DNA of 16,228 nt from JBHJOF01 sp050330055 (GCA_050330055.1 JBHJOF010000183.1:1-16228), one strand, 5' to 3'. Positions 1-7,480 are shown, numbered from the stretch's first letter. The notes: generated from the sequence alone by a model not told the origin. Numbers and translations: made by a program.

Positions 1-105
1 CTCTCCCCTCAAGGGCGAGGGGAACAAACCGGTGCGCAGCAAAATCCCTCTCCCTCGGAGGGGAGAGGGAGGGGCCCAACGCGAAGCGTTGGGAGGGTGA
101 GGGTG
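1..105 (+). repeat. GC-rich palindromic repeat, copy 1 (left end cut by window edge)
   Basis: This is one of three copies in the window of an element built of C-rich and G-rich arms (CCTCTCCC / GGGAGAGG). The left arm is truncated at position 1. The right arm carries a side hairpin CCCAACGC-gaa-GCGTTGGG and ends in GGGAGGGTGAGGGTG, followed by eight A. From 1 to about 76 it is nearly identical to copy 2. It lies just downstream of the gntR stop codon (minus strand). No coding potential is seen; a non-autonomous REP/MITE-like element is the likely nature. Confidence 0.85.
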
Positions 106-132
106 AAAAAAAAGAGTCCGTCGCTTCAGCGA
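106..132 (-). terminator. Probable Rho-independent terminator of gntR
   Basis: Read on the minus strand, a short stem TCGCT-ga-AGCGA (132-121) is followed after seven bases by eight T (113-106). It lies about 45 bp past the gntR stop codon. The stem is short, so the adjacent palindromic repeat probably contributes to termination. An equivalent hairpin plus T-run follows otsB beside repeat copy 2. Confidence 0.45.
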
Positions 133-177
133 TGAACAAATGAGGTCTGAATCCTCAACAGGTCAACTGAATCACAC

Positions 178-870
178 TTACCGCCCCGTCCCCAAGGTCG
201 CGCGGGTGAAGGTCTCGGCGTAGTCGACCAGGCGGTCGGAGGCTTCGGCCGCGCCATCGGGGTCGCCCTCGCCGATGCGGCGCGCCAGCTCGGCGTGCAG
301 GCGGGCGCAGAGCGGCAGGTCGGCCGCCTCGCGATAGTGCATGTACCAGAAGCGCCGCGACATGCCGTGCATGAGGCGCATGGCGCGGCTGGCGTACTCG
401 TTGTGCGCCGCCTTGGCGACCAGCATGTTGAGCTGGTGGTCGTAGCGCATGAAGGAGATGTCGTCGTTGTCGCGCGCCGCCTTCTCCATGCCCTGGGCGA
501 TCTCGAAGAACTCGGCGCGCTCGGCCTGGGTGCTGCGGATCGCGCCGGTCCGCGCCATCAGGCGCTCCAGCTCGCGCCGCACCTCGAGCACGAGGAGCTG
601 TTTGCGCGGGTTGATCTCGGACACCAGGATGCCCTTGCGCGGCAGGATCACCACCAGGCCCTCGCGCGCCAGGCGCTGCAGCGCCTCGCGGATCGGCGTG
701 CGGCCGAAGCCGAGCTCGCCGGCCAGCGTGCTCTCCGACAGCACCGCGCCGGGCTCGAGCCGCAGGGTGACGATCAGCTCCTCGAGGCGCTTGTAGGCCT
801 GGTCGGTCAGGCTCTCGCGGCGCGCGCCGTTATCCGGCTGGCTGACCTCTGCGCTCTGCATCCTGGACAT
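178..870 (-). CDS. GntR-family transcriptional regulator (FadR/FCD subfamily)
   Basis: This 230-residue protein is a DNA-binding metabolic regulator. Residues about 20-87 form the GntR winged helix-turn-helix, with the typical SESTLAGELGFGRTPIREAL recognition region and the wing around RKGILVSEI. Residues about 92-220 are an all-helical FCD ligand domain; D144, H156 and H192 are plausible metal or ligand residues, as in FCD proteins. The start has a purine-rich ribosome site (GGAAAGGGG) upstream. It lies 38 bp downstream of the PanB-family gene on the same strand, so the two are probably co-transcribed. The 14-bp palindrome at 1815-1828, ahead of that operon and of the divergent oxidoreductase, is a plausible binding site, making it a likely local autoregulator. 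The effector is unknown; an organic acid is typical of the family. Confidence 0.93.
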   Translation of the reverse strand: MSRMQSAEVSQPDNGARRESLTDQAYKRLEELIVTLRLEPGAVLSESTLAGELGFGRTPIREALQRLAREGLVVILPRKGILVSEINPRKQLLVLEVRRELERLMARTGAIRSTQAERAEFFEIAQGMEKAARDNDDISFMRYDHQLNMLVAKAAHNEYASRAMRLMHGMSRRFWYMHYREAADLPLCARLHAELARRIGEGDPDGAAEASDRLVDYAETFTRATLGTGR

Positions 871-908
871 GTGCCCCTTTCCGTCTTTCTATCGCCCGGC
901 GGGCAAGT

Positions 909-1799
909 CTACATCTGCCTGCGCTTCTCGACCAAGCTCGCGAAGCGCTCGTAGACCTCGTCGCTGACGCCGTAGCTGTGCTCGTCGTCGGGGAAGCTGC
1001 CCTCCTTGACCTCCTTGACGTACTGCCGGATGCCGCCGACCGCGACCTCGGTCAGGTTGGCGAAGCGCTTGGTGAACTTGGGCTTGAAGTCGGTGAAGAC
1101 GCCCAGCAGGTCGTAGCACAGCAGGATCTGGCCGTCGGTGCCGACCCCGGCGCCGATGCCGATGGTCGGAATCTCGAGCTGCTGCGAGATCAGGCCGGCG
1201 ATGCGCGCCGGCACCGCCTCGAACTCGAGCATGAAGCAGCCGGCATCCTGGATCGCCAACGCGTCCTCCAGGATCGCCATCGCCGCCTCGGGCGTGCGGC
1301 CCTGGATGCGGAAACCGCCGAACATGGCCACCGTGTGCGGCGTCAGGCCGATGTGCGAGGCGGTCGGGATGCCGGCGTCGACCAGCGCCTTCAGGATATG
1401 CGCCTGGCTCTTGCCGCCCTGCGGCTTGACCGCGTCGCAGCCGGCCTCCTGCATGAAGCGGGTGGCGTTGACCAGCGCGCGATCGACGCTGTTGTAGCTC
1501 TGGTAGGGCATGCAGCCGAGCACGAAGGTCTTGGGCGCGCCGCGCCGCACCGCCAGCGAGTGCAGCACCATCATGTCCATGGTCGCGGGGATGGTGTTGG
1601 GATGGCCGTGCGCGATCATGGCCAGGCTGTCGCCGACCACCGCCACGTCGACGCCGGCCATCTCGGCCCACTGCGCCGAGGTGTAGTCGGGCACCGACAT
1701 GTAGACCATCTTTTCGCCGGTCTGCTTGGACTCGCGGATATCGGTGATGCTGCGCTTCTTGCGCACTGGCTTGTCCCCTGGCGTCTCACCCTCGGGCAT
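909..1799 (-). CDS. PanB-family protein (ketopantoate hydroxymethyltransferase homologue) with altered metal site
   Basis: This 296-residue protein aligns along its length with 3-methyl-2-oxobutanoate hydroxymethyltransferase, the first enzyme of the pantothenate branch. Shared landmarks are VGDSL (D57, equal to the Mg ligand D45 of E. coli PanB), RRGAP, HIGLTPHTV, FGGFRIQGR, FEAVP (E194, equal to catalytic E181), IGIGAG, TDGQIL and the RQY-x2-EV tail. Two other Mg ligands of the E. coli enzyme are changed: the ADLPF aspartate (D84) is C96 in GCMPY, and the KIEGG glutamate (E114) is Q127 in KPQGG. The lysine (K125) is kept. About 18 extra N-terminal residues and a C-terminal tail are present. 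The start has a strong AAGGGGGAAG ribosome site. It shares an operon with gntR and no panC or panD is nearby, so a role other than pantothenate synthesis, perhaps catabolic, is likely. Automated tools would probably call it panB. Confidence 0.85.
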   Translation of the reverse strand: MPEGETPGDKPVRKKRSITDIRESKQTGEKMVYMSVPDYTSAQWAEMAGVDVAVVGDSLAMIAHGHPNTIPATMDMMVLHSLAVRRGAPKTFVLGCMPYQSYNSVDRALVNATRFMQEAGCDAVKPQGGKSQAHILKALVDAGIPTASHIGLTPHTVAMFGGFRIQGRTPEAAMAILEDALAIQDAGCFMLEFEAVPARIAGLISQQLEIPTIGIGAGVGTDGQILLCYDLLGVFTDFKPKFTKRFANLTEVAVGGIRQYVKEVKEGSFPDDEHSYGVSDEVYERFASLVEKRRQM

Positions 1800-1812
1800 G
1801 ACCGCTTCCCCC

Positions 1813-1841
1813 TTACTGATCTATCAGTGATATATTATATT
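1813..1841 (+). promoter_or_regulatory. Probable sigma-70 promoter of the oxidoreductase operon
   Basis: TTACTG (1813-1818), a 17-base spacer and TATATT (1836-1841) fit a housekeeping promoter reading right. It sits in the only AT-rich stretch of the neighbourhood and leaves a leader of about 70 bases before the ATG at 1921. A minus-strand TATAAT in the same stretch could serve the divergent PanB-family operon. Confidence 0.45.
1815..1828. promoter_or_regulatory. 14-bp palindromic operator candidate
   Basis: ACTGAT-CT-ATCAGT is a perfect 6-bp inverted repeat. It overlaps the -35 and spacer of the rightward promoter and lies 16 bp upstream of the leftward PanB-family start codon. Short palindromes of this size are typical of GntR/FCD dimers, and the regulator is encoded in the same locus. 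The link to that regulator is inference. Confidence 0.45.
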
Positions 1842-1920
1842 CATTGTTTAGGCGCGGCACCATAGCCGGTCAAGCCGCCCTGGTTTACTCGAAGGCCGTC
1901 GCGGAAGGAGCCTCGGACAA

Positions 1921-3279
1921 ATGCAGTGGCAAGGGACCTGCGTGCTTGCCCCCGATCACGGGCTGCCGGTCCTGGCCGAGGTCGAGGTCTGCGTGGTCGG
2001 CGGCGGGGCGGCCGGCGTCGCCGCGGCGGAAACCGCGGCGCGCCACGGCCGCTCGGTGCTGCTGATCGAGCGTTACGGCTTCTGCGGTGGCAATGCGGTG
2101 GCCGGAATGTCGGGCACCATCTGCGGCATGTATCTTTCGTCGGAGCGTGCGGTGAACCGGCCCGAGCAGGTGGTCTTCGGCTTTACCGAGCGCTTCCGCG
2201 CCGCCATGGCGGCGCGTGGCGGCATCACCGCGCCGCAGCGCTATGGCCGCACCTGGACCGTGACCCACGATCCGCTGGTCTGGCGCGAGGTGGCAGACAC
2301 GGTCCTTGCCGAGGCGGGAGTCAAGGTCCTGTTCCACAGCCTGGTGACGGGCGTAGTCATGGAGGACGACGCGATTCGCTGCCTGCTCGTCGAGTCCAAG
2401 GCTGGGCGCGGCGTGATCGCGGCCAAGCGGGTGATCGACGCCAGCGGCGACGGCGACGTGGTGTTCCGCGCCGGGCTCGGCTTCACCCTGGGCCAGGACG
2501 GCACGGTGCAGAACCCGACCATGATCTTTCGCCTGGGCGGCGTCGACCTGGAGCGCTTCCTCGCCTACTGGGGGCCGGACACCATCTGCCCGCCCAAGGT
2601 AAGCGAGCTCTTGCTGCAGGAGCACGCGGCCGGGCGCGCCAACCTGCCGCGCGCAAAGATCTGGGTTTTCCCGACGCCGCGGCCGGGCGAGCTCTTGTGC
2701 AACGCCACGCGGCTGATCGGCACGGACGGGCGCATGCTCGATACCACCGACCCGGAGGACCTGAGCGAGGCCGAGCTGATCGGCCGCCGCCAGGCGCGCG
2801 ACTACGCGCGTTTCTTCCGCGATGTCATTCCGGGCTGCGAAGCGAGCTTCATCAACGACACCGGCGTGCAGGCCGGCATCCGGCAAAGCCGCTCGATCGT
2901 CGGCGTCGAACGGCTGAGCAACGGCGACGTCACCGGCCGGCGCAAGCGGCCGGACGGCATCGCCCGCTCGCCCTGGCCGATCGAGCTGCACGTCGGCGAC
3001 AAGCCGAAGCTGGAATGGCTGCACGACGACTACTACGAGGTGCCCTACGGCGCGCTGCTGCCGGCGCACGGCGAGAACCTGATCGCGGCCGGGCGCTGCT
3101 TCAGCGCCGAGCATGAGGCGCTGGCCTCGGCGCGGGTCACGGCGCAGTGCTTCGCCTACGGCCAGGCCGCCGGCCTCGCCACGGTGCTGTCGCTCGAGAG
3201 CGGACGCGCCCATCGCGCGATCGAGGGCGCCGAGCTGCGCGCTCGCCTGAACCAGGACGGCGCCCGGCTCGACGGCTGA
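1921..3279 (+). CDS. FAD-dependent oxidoreductase (FAD_oxidored family)
   Basis: This 452-residue flavoprotein belongs to the FAD-dependent oxidoreductase family with an N-terminal Rossmann fold. Residues 23-45 give the dinucleotide motif (GGGAAG, G27-G32), followed by an acidic residue in LLIERYGFCGG. The C-terminal FAD-binding signature is seen in NLIAAGRCFSAEHEALASAR and the GQAAG motif about 35 residues before the end. DASGDGDVVFRAG near residue 180 is also typical. There is no signal peptide or membrane segment, so it is cytoplasmic. AAGGAG ten bases before the ATG supports this start. The substrate cannot be read from sequence. It is divergent from the gntR/PanB-family operon and shares its regulatory gap, so it may act on the same metabolite. 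A 58-residue membrane protein follows 53 bp downstream. Confidence 0.9.
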   Translation: MQWQGTCVLAPDHGLPVLAEVEVCVVGGGAAGVAAAETAARHGRSVLLIERYGFCGGNAVAGMSGTICGMYLSSERAVNRPEQVVFGFTERFRAAMAARGGITAPQRYGRTWTVTHDPLVWREVADTVLAEAGVKVLFHSLVTGVVMEDDAIRCLLVESKAGRGVIAAKRVIDASGDGDVVFRAGLGFTLGQDGTVQNPTMIFRLGGVDLERFLAYWGPDTICPPKVSELLLQEHAAGRANLPRAKIWVFPTPRPGELLCNATRLIGTDGRMLDTTDPEDLSEAELIGRRQARDYARFFRDVIPGCEASFINDTGVQAGIRQSRSIVGVERLSNGDVTGRRKRPDGIARSPWPIELHVGDKPKLEWLHDDYYEVPYGALLPAHGENLIAAGRCFSAEHEALASARVTAQCFAYGQAAGLATVLSLESGRAHRAIEGAELRARLNQDGARLDG

Positions 3280-3332
3280 ATCGGAAATCCGGCGGACGAC
3301 AGCGGCCCGCCGGAAGGAAAGGAGCAAGACCC

Positions 3333-3509
3333 ATGCCGACCAACATCCGCGCTGGACTGTCCGTCGTTGTCGCCCTGGTGGCGGTCGTCGCCTTCTATTT
3401 CGAGAACAAGGCTGGCTCCGGCCTGCTGCCGTGGCTGGCGCTCGGCCTGGGCGCGGTCATGCTGGGCGCCATCTGGCTTTTCCCGGAAGCGAAGGGGACC
3501 AAGGACTGA
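3333..3509 (+). CDS. Small two-helix membrane protein, 58 residues
   Basis: MPTNIRAGLS begins a 58-residue protein. It has two hydrophobic segments, about residues 8-23 and 31-50, separated by a short polar loop (FENKAGSG), and a charged tail ending EAKGTKD. The ATG is preceded by an excellent ribosome site (GGAAAGGAG), which argues for a real gene and for this start. It lies 53 bp after the oxidoreductase on the same strand and is probably the last gene of that operon. I do not recognise the family. A small membrane partner of the oxidoreductase or of a transporter is possible but unproven. Confidence 0.72.
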   Translation: MPTNIRAGLSVVVALVAVVAFYFENKAGSGLLPWLALGLGAVMLGAIWLFPEAKGTKD

Positions 3510-3702
3510 GGCATGGCGATATCAGGTTCGATGGGACTCCATTTCCGCGTCCCCATGCCGCGGCAAAGCACCTTCCGGCCGCGGCTGGAAAGGACTTGGA
3601 CTGGCAGCGGCGATTGGCGCGAATGCGACACCTAGGAAACGGGCACGGAACCAACTCTCTACGACGACCCGGCCAAACCAAGGAAGCCGCACTGGACATG
3701 AC

Positions 3703-3732
3703 AAGGGCCTGGCGGGATCTCGCCAGGCCCTT
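3703..3732. terminator. Perfect 12-bp hairpin between convergent genes
   Basis: AAGGGCCTGGCG and CGCCAGGCCCTT form a perfect 12-bp stem around a six-base loop. It lies between the 3' end of the 58-residue membrane protein gene (plus) and the chemotaxis receptor gene (minus). There is only a TT tail on either strand, so it is a hairpin-type, possibly bidirectional, terminator rather than a classic one with a long T-tract. The stretch 3510-3700 before it shows no credible gene. Confidence 0.55.
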
Positions 3733-3755
3733 GCTGCGTCTGGTTCCGGCCGGCT

Positions 3756-3858
3756 AGAGCATGATCCGATCCGATTGAATCGGATCATGCTCTATGACTT
3801 CTTGATTGGGCGCATTTTCGGACGGCGAACCGGTTTCCACTTTGCCTGAAAATGCTCT
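3756..3858. repeat. Composite REP-like repeat with three AGAGCAT/ATGCTCT boxes
   Basis: There are two adjoining inverted repeats. The first has AGAGCATGATCCGAT (3756-3770) paired with ATCGGATCATGCTCT (3779-3793). The second has GCATTTTC (3812-3819) paired with GAAAATGC (3848-3855), flanking a middle containing CGAACCGGTTTCCACTTT. The box AGAGCAT, or its complement, occurs at 3756, 3787 and 3852, so the whole 103 bp is itself bounded by an inverted repeat. The sequence resembles dispersed palindromes common in alphaproteobacterial intergenic DNA. Its right end overlaps the TAG stop of the chemotaxis receptor gene. Confidence 0.8.
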
Positions 3859-6001
3859 AGGCGGCGCGGACGCGCTGCAGGAACTTCTCGACCTCGCCGG
3901 AAAGGGCCGTGGCCTGCTGGGCGAGCTCGCCCGAGGCGCCCAGCATCTCGCTGGCCGACTTGCCCGCCTCGCCGGCCGCCTGGGCGACGCCGTCGATGTT
4001 GGACGAGACCTCCTGCGTGCCGGCCGCGGCCTGCTGCACGTTGCGCGAGATTTCCTGGGTGGCCGAGCCCTGCTCCTCGACAGCCGACGCGATCGTCGTG
4101 GCGATCTCGTTGATCTCCTTGATGATCTCGCCGATGCCCCGGATCGCCTGAGCGGAATCGCTGGTGGCGCCCTGCATGGTGGTGATCTGCTGGCTGATCT
4201 CCTCGGTCGCCTTGGCCGTCTGGGTGGCCAGCGACTTGACCTCAGAGGCGACGACGGCGAAGCCCTTGCCGGCCTCGCCGGCGCGCGCCGCCTCGATCGT
4301 GGCATTGAGTGCCAGGAGGTTGGTCTGCTCGGCGATGTCCTGGATCAGGCCGACCACGTCACCGATCTTCTGCGCCGCGGCGACCAGGCTCTCGACTTGG
4401 ACGTTGCTCTTCTCGGCCTGATCGGCGGCATCGCCGGCGATCTTCGAGGACTTGGAGACCTGCTGGCCGATCTCGCCGATCGAGGCCGTAAGCTCCTCGG
4501 TGGCGCTCGCCACGGTCTGCACGTTGCTCGCCGCTTCCTCGGAGGCGGCCGAGACGGCCGAGGACTGCATCTTGGTCTGCTCGGCGGTCGCCGACATGGC
4601 CTGCGCCTTCTGCTGCATCTGCGCGGCCGTCGCGGAGACAGAATCGACGACCGACTTGACGCTAACCTCGAAGGTATCGGCCAGCTCCAGCATGGCCTGG
4701 CGCTTCTCTTCCTGCGCTTGGCGCTCCTTCTCCGCCTGCGCCTCGCGCATGCGGTCCATCTCGAGGGCGTTCTCCTTGAACACCTGGACGGTCTGCGCCA
4801 TCTCGCCGATCTCGTCCTTGCGCTCGGTCGCCGGGATTTCTACCGTCTTGTCGCCCTCGGCCAGCCTGGACATGGCGTCGGTCAGCTTGCGGATCGGCCG
4901 CGCCGCCGAGGTGCCGGCAAACAGACCCACCGCCAGGATGATGACGACGCAGGCGGCGATGGCGATCAGCATGGTGTGCCGCACGTGCAGCACCGTCTGA
5001 TAGGCTTCCTCGTGCGGGATGCGCACCAGCACCGACCAGCCGAGACCGGGATAGTCGTAGGCGCCGTCGGTGTGCGCGTAGCCTGTGGCCTGCAGCACCT
5101 GCTTGCGCGCGTGCAGGCTGTCCATGCTGCCGGTCTCGCCGCGCACTGCGGCGACGGCCGATTCGACGCCCCGCTCCGCCAGGTTGAGCTTGCCGATGAC
5201 CTCCCAGTTGCGCCGATAGTCGGTCCAGCCCTGGCCGGTCGGGTCGTAGTCGACGATGACGCGGCCGTTGCTGTCGAGCACGGTCACTTCTGCATGGGCC
5301 TGACCTTGGGCGGCCATCCCGGCGTAGGACTCGGCGACGATCTGCTCGACCAGACCGAAGTCCGCGAAGTTGATCCAGGCGCCGATGACCTGGCCCGAGG
5401 CGTCCTTGACCGGCGCCGAAAAGGTGATCACGAAGTCGTCTTCGCCGTAGAACTCGTGCACCACAGGGCTGCGTGACGGCTGGCCCACGGCGGTGCCAGT
5501 GAAGCCGTTGCTGCCGATCAGGAACTGGCCGATCATGGCGTTGCGGAACCAGTCGGCGTCGGCAAAGCTCCGTCGATAGAGTGCGTCCGTGTCGAGCGGC
5601 CTGCCCTGCGCATCGACCGTGTTCACCGCCAGGACCTCGCCCCGGTCGTCGAGCAGCAGCATCAGCTTGTAGATGCCGTAGCCGGTCATGTAGCCGTTCA
5701 TGGCCCGGATCAGCGGGTTGTCGCTCGAGGGGTTGCGCCAGTTCATGGGGTCGAGCGCCGCGGTGTTCAAGCCGAAAGCCTGCACGTCGCCATAGCGCTC
5801 GAAGAGGTTGCGATCGATCACGTCGCCGAGCTTGGCGGCTTCCAACTCGATGGTTCCTCGGACGGCGTCCTGGAACTCGCTCTGGGAGGCGCTGTAGACG
5901 GTGAAGATGGCAAGCGCCGGAACGATGCCAAAAAGCAGGACCAAGGCGGTGAGCTTGGTCCGGATTTGATTGAACCGGACCGACGTCAAGGCGAGAGCCA
6001 T
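3857..6001 (-). CDS. Methyl-accepting chemotaxis protein with periplasmic Cache-like sensor
   Basis: This 714-residue transmembrane chemoreceptor has TM1 at about 16-38, a roughly 300-residue periplasmic sensor (40-340, of dCache type by size and the WFRNAMIGQF / GAWINF pattern), and TM2 at about 343-365. A HAMP domain follows (366-420, PIRKLTDAMSRLAEGD), then the coiled-coil signalling domain (about 450-700). The kinase-binding tip is unmistakable (IAEQTNLLALNATIEAARAG, 556-575, then GKGFAVVASEVKSLA). The protein would signal to CheA/CheW. No C-terminal CheR-binding pentapeptide is present; it ends KFLQRVRAA. The ligand is unknown. No che genes are nearby, as is usual for scattered receptors. 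The start ATG has only a weak ribosome site. The stop codon overlaps a REP-like repeat. Confidence 0.95.
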   Translation of the reverse strand: MALALTSVRFNQIRTKLTALVLLFGIVPALAIFTVYSASQSEFQDAVRGTIELEAAKLGDVIDRNLFERYGDVQAFGLNTAALDPMNWRNPSSDNPLIRAMNGYMTGYGIYKLMLLLDDRGEVLAVNTVDAQGRPLDTDALYRRSFADADWFRNAMIGQFLIGSNGFTGTAVGQPSRSPVVHEFYGEDDFVITFSAPVKDASGQVIGAWINFADFGLVEQIVAESYAGMAAQGQAHAEVTVLDSNGRVIVDYDPTGQGWTDYRRNWEVIGKLNLAERGVESAVAAVRGETGSMDSLHARKQVLQATGYAHTDGAYDYPGLGWSVLVRIPHEEAYQTVLHVRHTMLIAIAACVVIILAVGLFAGTSAARPIRKLTDAMSRLAEGDKTVEIPATERKDEIGEMAQTVQVFKENALEMDRMREAQAEKERQAQEEKRQAMLELADTFEVSVKSVVDSVSATAAQMQQKAQAMSATAEQTKMQSSAVSAASEEAASNVQTVASATEELTASIGEIGQQVSKSSKIAGDAADQAEKSNVQVESLVAAAQKIGDVVGLIQDIAEQTNLLALNATIEAARAGEAGKGFAVVASEVKSLATQTAKATEEISQQITTMQGATSDSAQAIRGIGEIIKEINEIATTIASAVEEQGSATQEISRNVQQAAAGTQEVSSNIDGVAQAAGEAGKSASEMLGASGELAQQATALSGEVEKFLQRVRAA

Positions 6002-6104
6002 GGGTGGATTCTCTACGTTTGTTATATGTCTATCTGGCTAGGCTAAAGCTGAATCATTAAACAATCTCGAATGTGCGGGAGTGGTGCGGGTCGGCGCGCA
6101 TCAA

Positions 6105-6118
6105 TTGACATAGCTCAA
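6105..6118 (+). promoter_or_regulatory. FNR/FixK-type site upstream of the 30-residue membrane protein gene
   Basis: TTGACATAGCTCAA fits TTGA-N6-TCAA, the core recognised by the FNR/ANR/FixK family, with two mismatches to the full TTGATnnnnATCAA. Exactly 22 bases downstream is TTGCAT (6141-6146), a weak -10. That is the spacing expected of a class II activated promoter (site centred at -41.5, start near 6153). The small gene begins at 6204. The site also lies about 104 bp upstream of the divergent chemoreceptor start. Confidence 0.5.
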
Positions 6119-6203
6119 CGACCGGATCCGGCGGCTGCTGTTGCATGGCCCGCTGGCGCGGCCGTGCGGCCGCGCGCCGCGTCGCAGCAGCGGAGCCGGA
6201 GCC

Positions 6204-6296
6204 ATGGAAACCTGGGAAATCTTGTTCCTTTCGGGCGTTTTGAGCGCCTTCGTGATCTTTGCCGGCGTGATCGCCCTGCTGTCGCTGCGCCGCTAG
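6204..6296 (+). CDS. Very small single-pass membrane protein, 30 residues
   Basis: METWEILFLS starts a 30-residue ORF. A hydrophobic helix spans about residues 6-28, with an acidic N-terminus and a basic RR end, which by the positive-inside rule suggests an N-out orientation. The stop is TAG at 6294. The upstream CGGAGCCGGAGCC offers a ribosome site, and an FNR-like site lies about 90 bp upstream. It resembles in form the tiny accessory subunits of respiratory complexes (CydX or CcoQ style), but I cannot identify a family. No oxidase genes are in the window. The case for a real gene rests on start context, membrane helix and promoter; confidence is moderate. Confidence 0.5.
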   Translation: METWEILFLSGVLSAFVIFAGVIALLSLRR

Positions 6297-6582
6297 CGTC
6301 CGCCCTTAACGCCCGGCACTGGCGCCCGACGCGCGACGGCCGGGCCAAGCGGCTTGCCCGCCTTGCCTTCGCCCGGATGTTCGGATTCAATCGCCCGGTA
6401 AGCGGCGGCAGCCGCCCGGAGCGCGGCCCATGAGGGGCTCGCGGCCTCCAGGGTCAGCGGCTCGGCCGCCGCAGCACTGTTCTGCAGAGGTCCGTTGCCG
6501 CAGCAAGCCACGATAGCCTCGGCGGCAGCCTGGTCCCTGTTTGCCGCCGGACAGCACTGGTCAGCCAGGCAGGGACCGCGCG

Positions 6583-7299
6583 ATGGCTGAGATCGTCGCG
6601 GTGGCCAACCTGAAGGGCGGCGTCGGCAAGTCGACCATCGCCGTCAACCTAGCCTGCTGCCTGCGCGGTCCCGACCGCACGGCGGTGGTGATCGACGCCG
6701 ACAGCCAGGGCACCAGCAGCTTCTGGAGCAACATCGGCGGCCTGCCGGTCAGCCTGCGATCCATGCCGCTGGAGGACAACGACCAGCACGGCTGGCTCAG
6801 CCGGTTCAGGCGGCGCCAGGCGGTGCAGGACGGCAAGCTGGCGCAGGCCTGGCTTTCCGCCCTGCGCGGCATCGAGGCCGACTACCTGGTGATCGACTGC
6901 CCGCCGCACGTCGGCCTCGCCACGCGCGCCGCGGTCTGGGCGGCGCACCTGGTGCTGGTGCCGGTGACCGCCTCGGCGGCCGACGTCTCGGCCACCAAGC
7001 CCGCCCTGCAGCTGATCCAGGAAGCACGCGCGGTGCGTCAGGACCACGGCCCCAAGTGCCTGATGGTGCCCTCGCGGGTCGACCGCTCGACGGCGACCGG
7101 CCGCACCATCGAGTCCATACTGAAGCATCTCGGCGAGCCGGTCGGCCCGGCCATCGGCCAACGCGTCGCCTTCGCCGATTCCGTGGCCTTCGGGCAGTGG
7201 ATCGGCGACTACGCGCCGAACAGCGTGGCGCACCGCGAGATGATCGACCTGGCCTACAGCGTGCGCCGCGTGCTGCGCGAGAAGCCGAAGCGGCGTTAG
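6583..7299 (+). CDS. ParA-family (MinD/ParA-like) P-loop ATPase, orphan
   Basis: This 238-residue cytosolic ATPase of the ParA/MinD class starts MAEIVAVANL, leading straight into the deviant Walker A KGGVGKST (K11, K16). Walker A' is VIDADSQGT (D40), and Walker B is LVIDCPP (D105). These enzymes dimerise on ATP and bind DNA or membrane to position a cargo. No N-terminal HTH, no ParB and no origin genes are adjacent, so it is not a standard chromosome-segregation ParA; orphan ParAs position chemoreceptor arrays, storage granules or other cargo. The ATG at 6583 has AGGGA upstream and places the P-loop at the usual distance. An in-frame TTG 42 bases upstream is less likely. The gap 6297-6582 before it shows nothing convincing. 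The cargo is unknown. Confidence 0.9.
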   Translation: MAEIVAVANLKGGVGKSTIAVNLACCLRGPDRTAVVIDADSQGTSSFWSNIGGLPVSLRSMPLEDNDQHGWLSRFRRRQAVQDGKLAQAWLSALRGIEADYLVIDCPPHVGLATRAAVWAAHLVLVPVTASAADVSATKPALQLIQEARAVRQDHGPKCLMVPSRVDRSTATGRTIESILKHLGEPVGPAIGQRVAFADSVAFGQWIGDYAPNSVAHREMIDLAYSVRRVLREKPKRR

Positions 7300-7330
7300 C
7301 GTCGAGTTATGCCCAATCTGACTTGCTTGT

Positions 7331-7480
7331 CACCCTCACCCTCCCACGCTCCCTTTGGTCGCGCGGGCCCCTCCCTCTCCCCTCAAGGGCGAGGGGAACA
7401 AACTGGCGCGCCGCAAGAACCCTCTCCCTCGGAGGGGAGAGGGAGGGGCCCATCGCGTAAGCGATGGGAGGGTGAGGGTG
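7331..7480 (+). repeat. GC-rich palindromic repeat, copy 2 (complete)
   Basis: This is a full 150-bp copy bounded by CACCCTCACCCTCCCA and its exact complement TGGGAGGGTGAGGGTG. Inside are a C-rich arm (GGGCCCCTCCCTCTCC) and its G-rich complement. Each arm has its own side hairpin: CCCACGC/GCGCGGG on the left (imperfect) and CCCATCGC-gtaa-GCGATGGG on the right. Seven A follow. It lies between the convergent ends of parA and otsB. Confidence 0.88.

Noticed and set aside
1885..3327. Minus-strand 480-codon open frame opposite the oxidoreductase
   Set aside because: Shadow frame, Arg/Ala/Asp-rich, no domain; the plus-strand flavoprotein has clear FAD motifs and a ribosome site.
3806..5476. Plus-strand 556-codon open frame opposite the chemoreceptor
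   Set aside because: Its Leu/Gly/Asp/Arg-rich composition is that of a GC-rich antisense shadow; the minus-strand receptor is unmistakable.
6293..6511. Minus-strand 72-codon ORF in the gap before parA
   Set aside because: GTG start without a good ribosome site, Ala-rich low-complexity sequence, no recognisable family; coding not supported.
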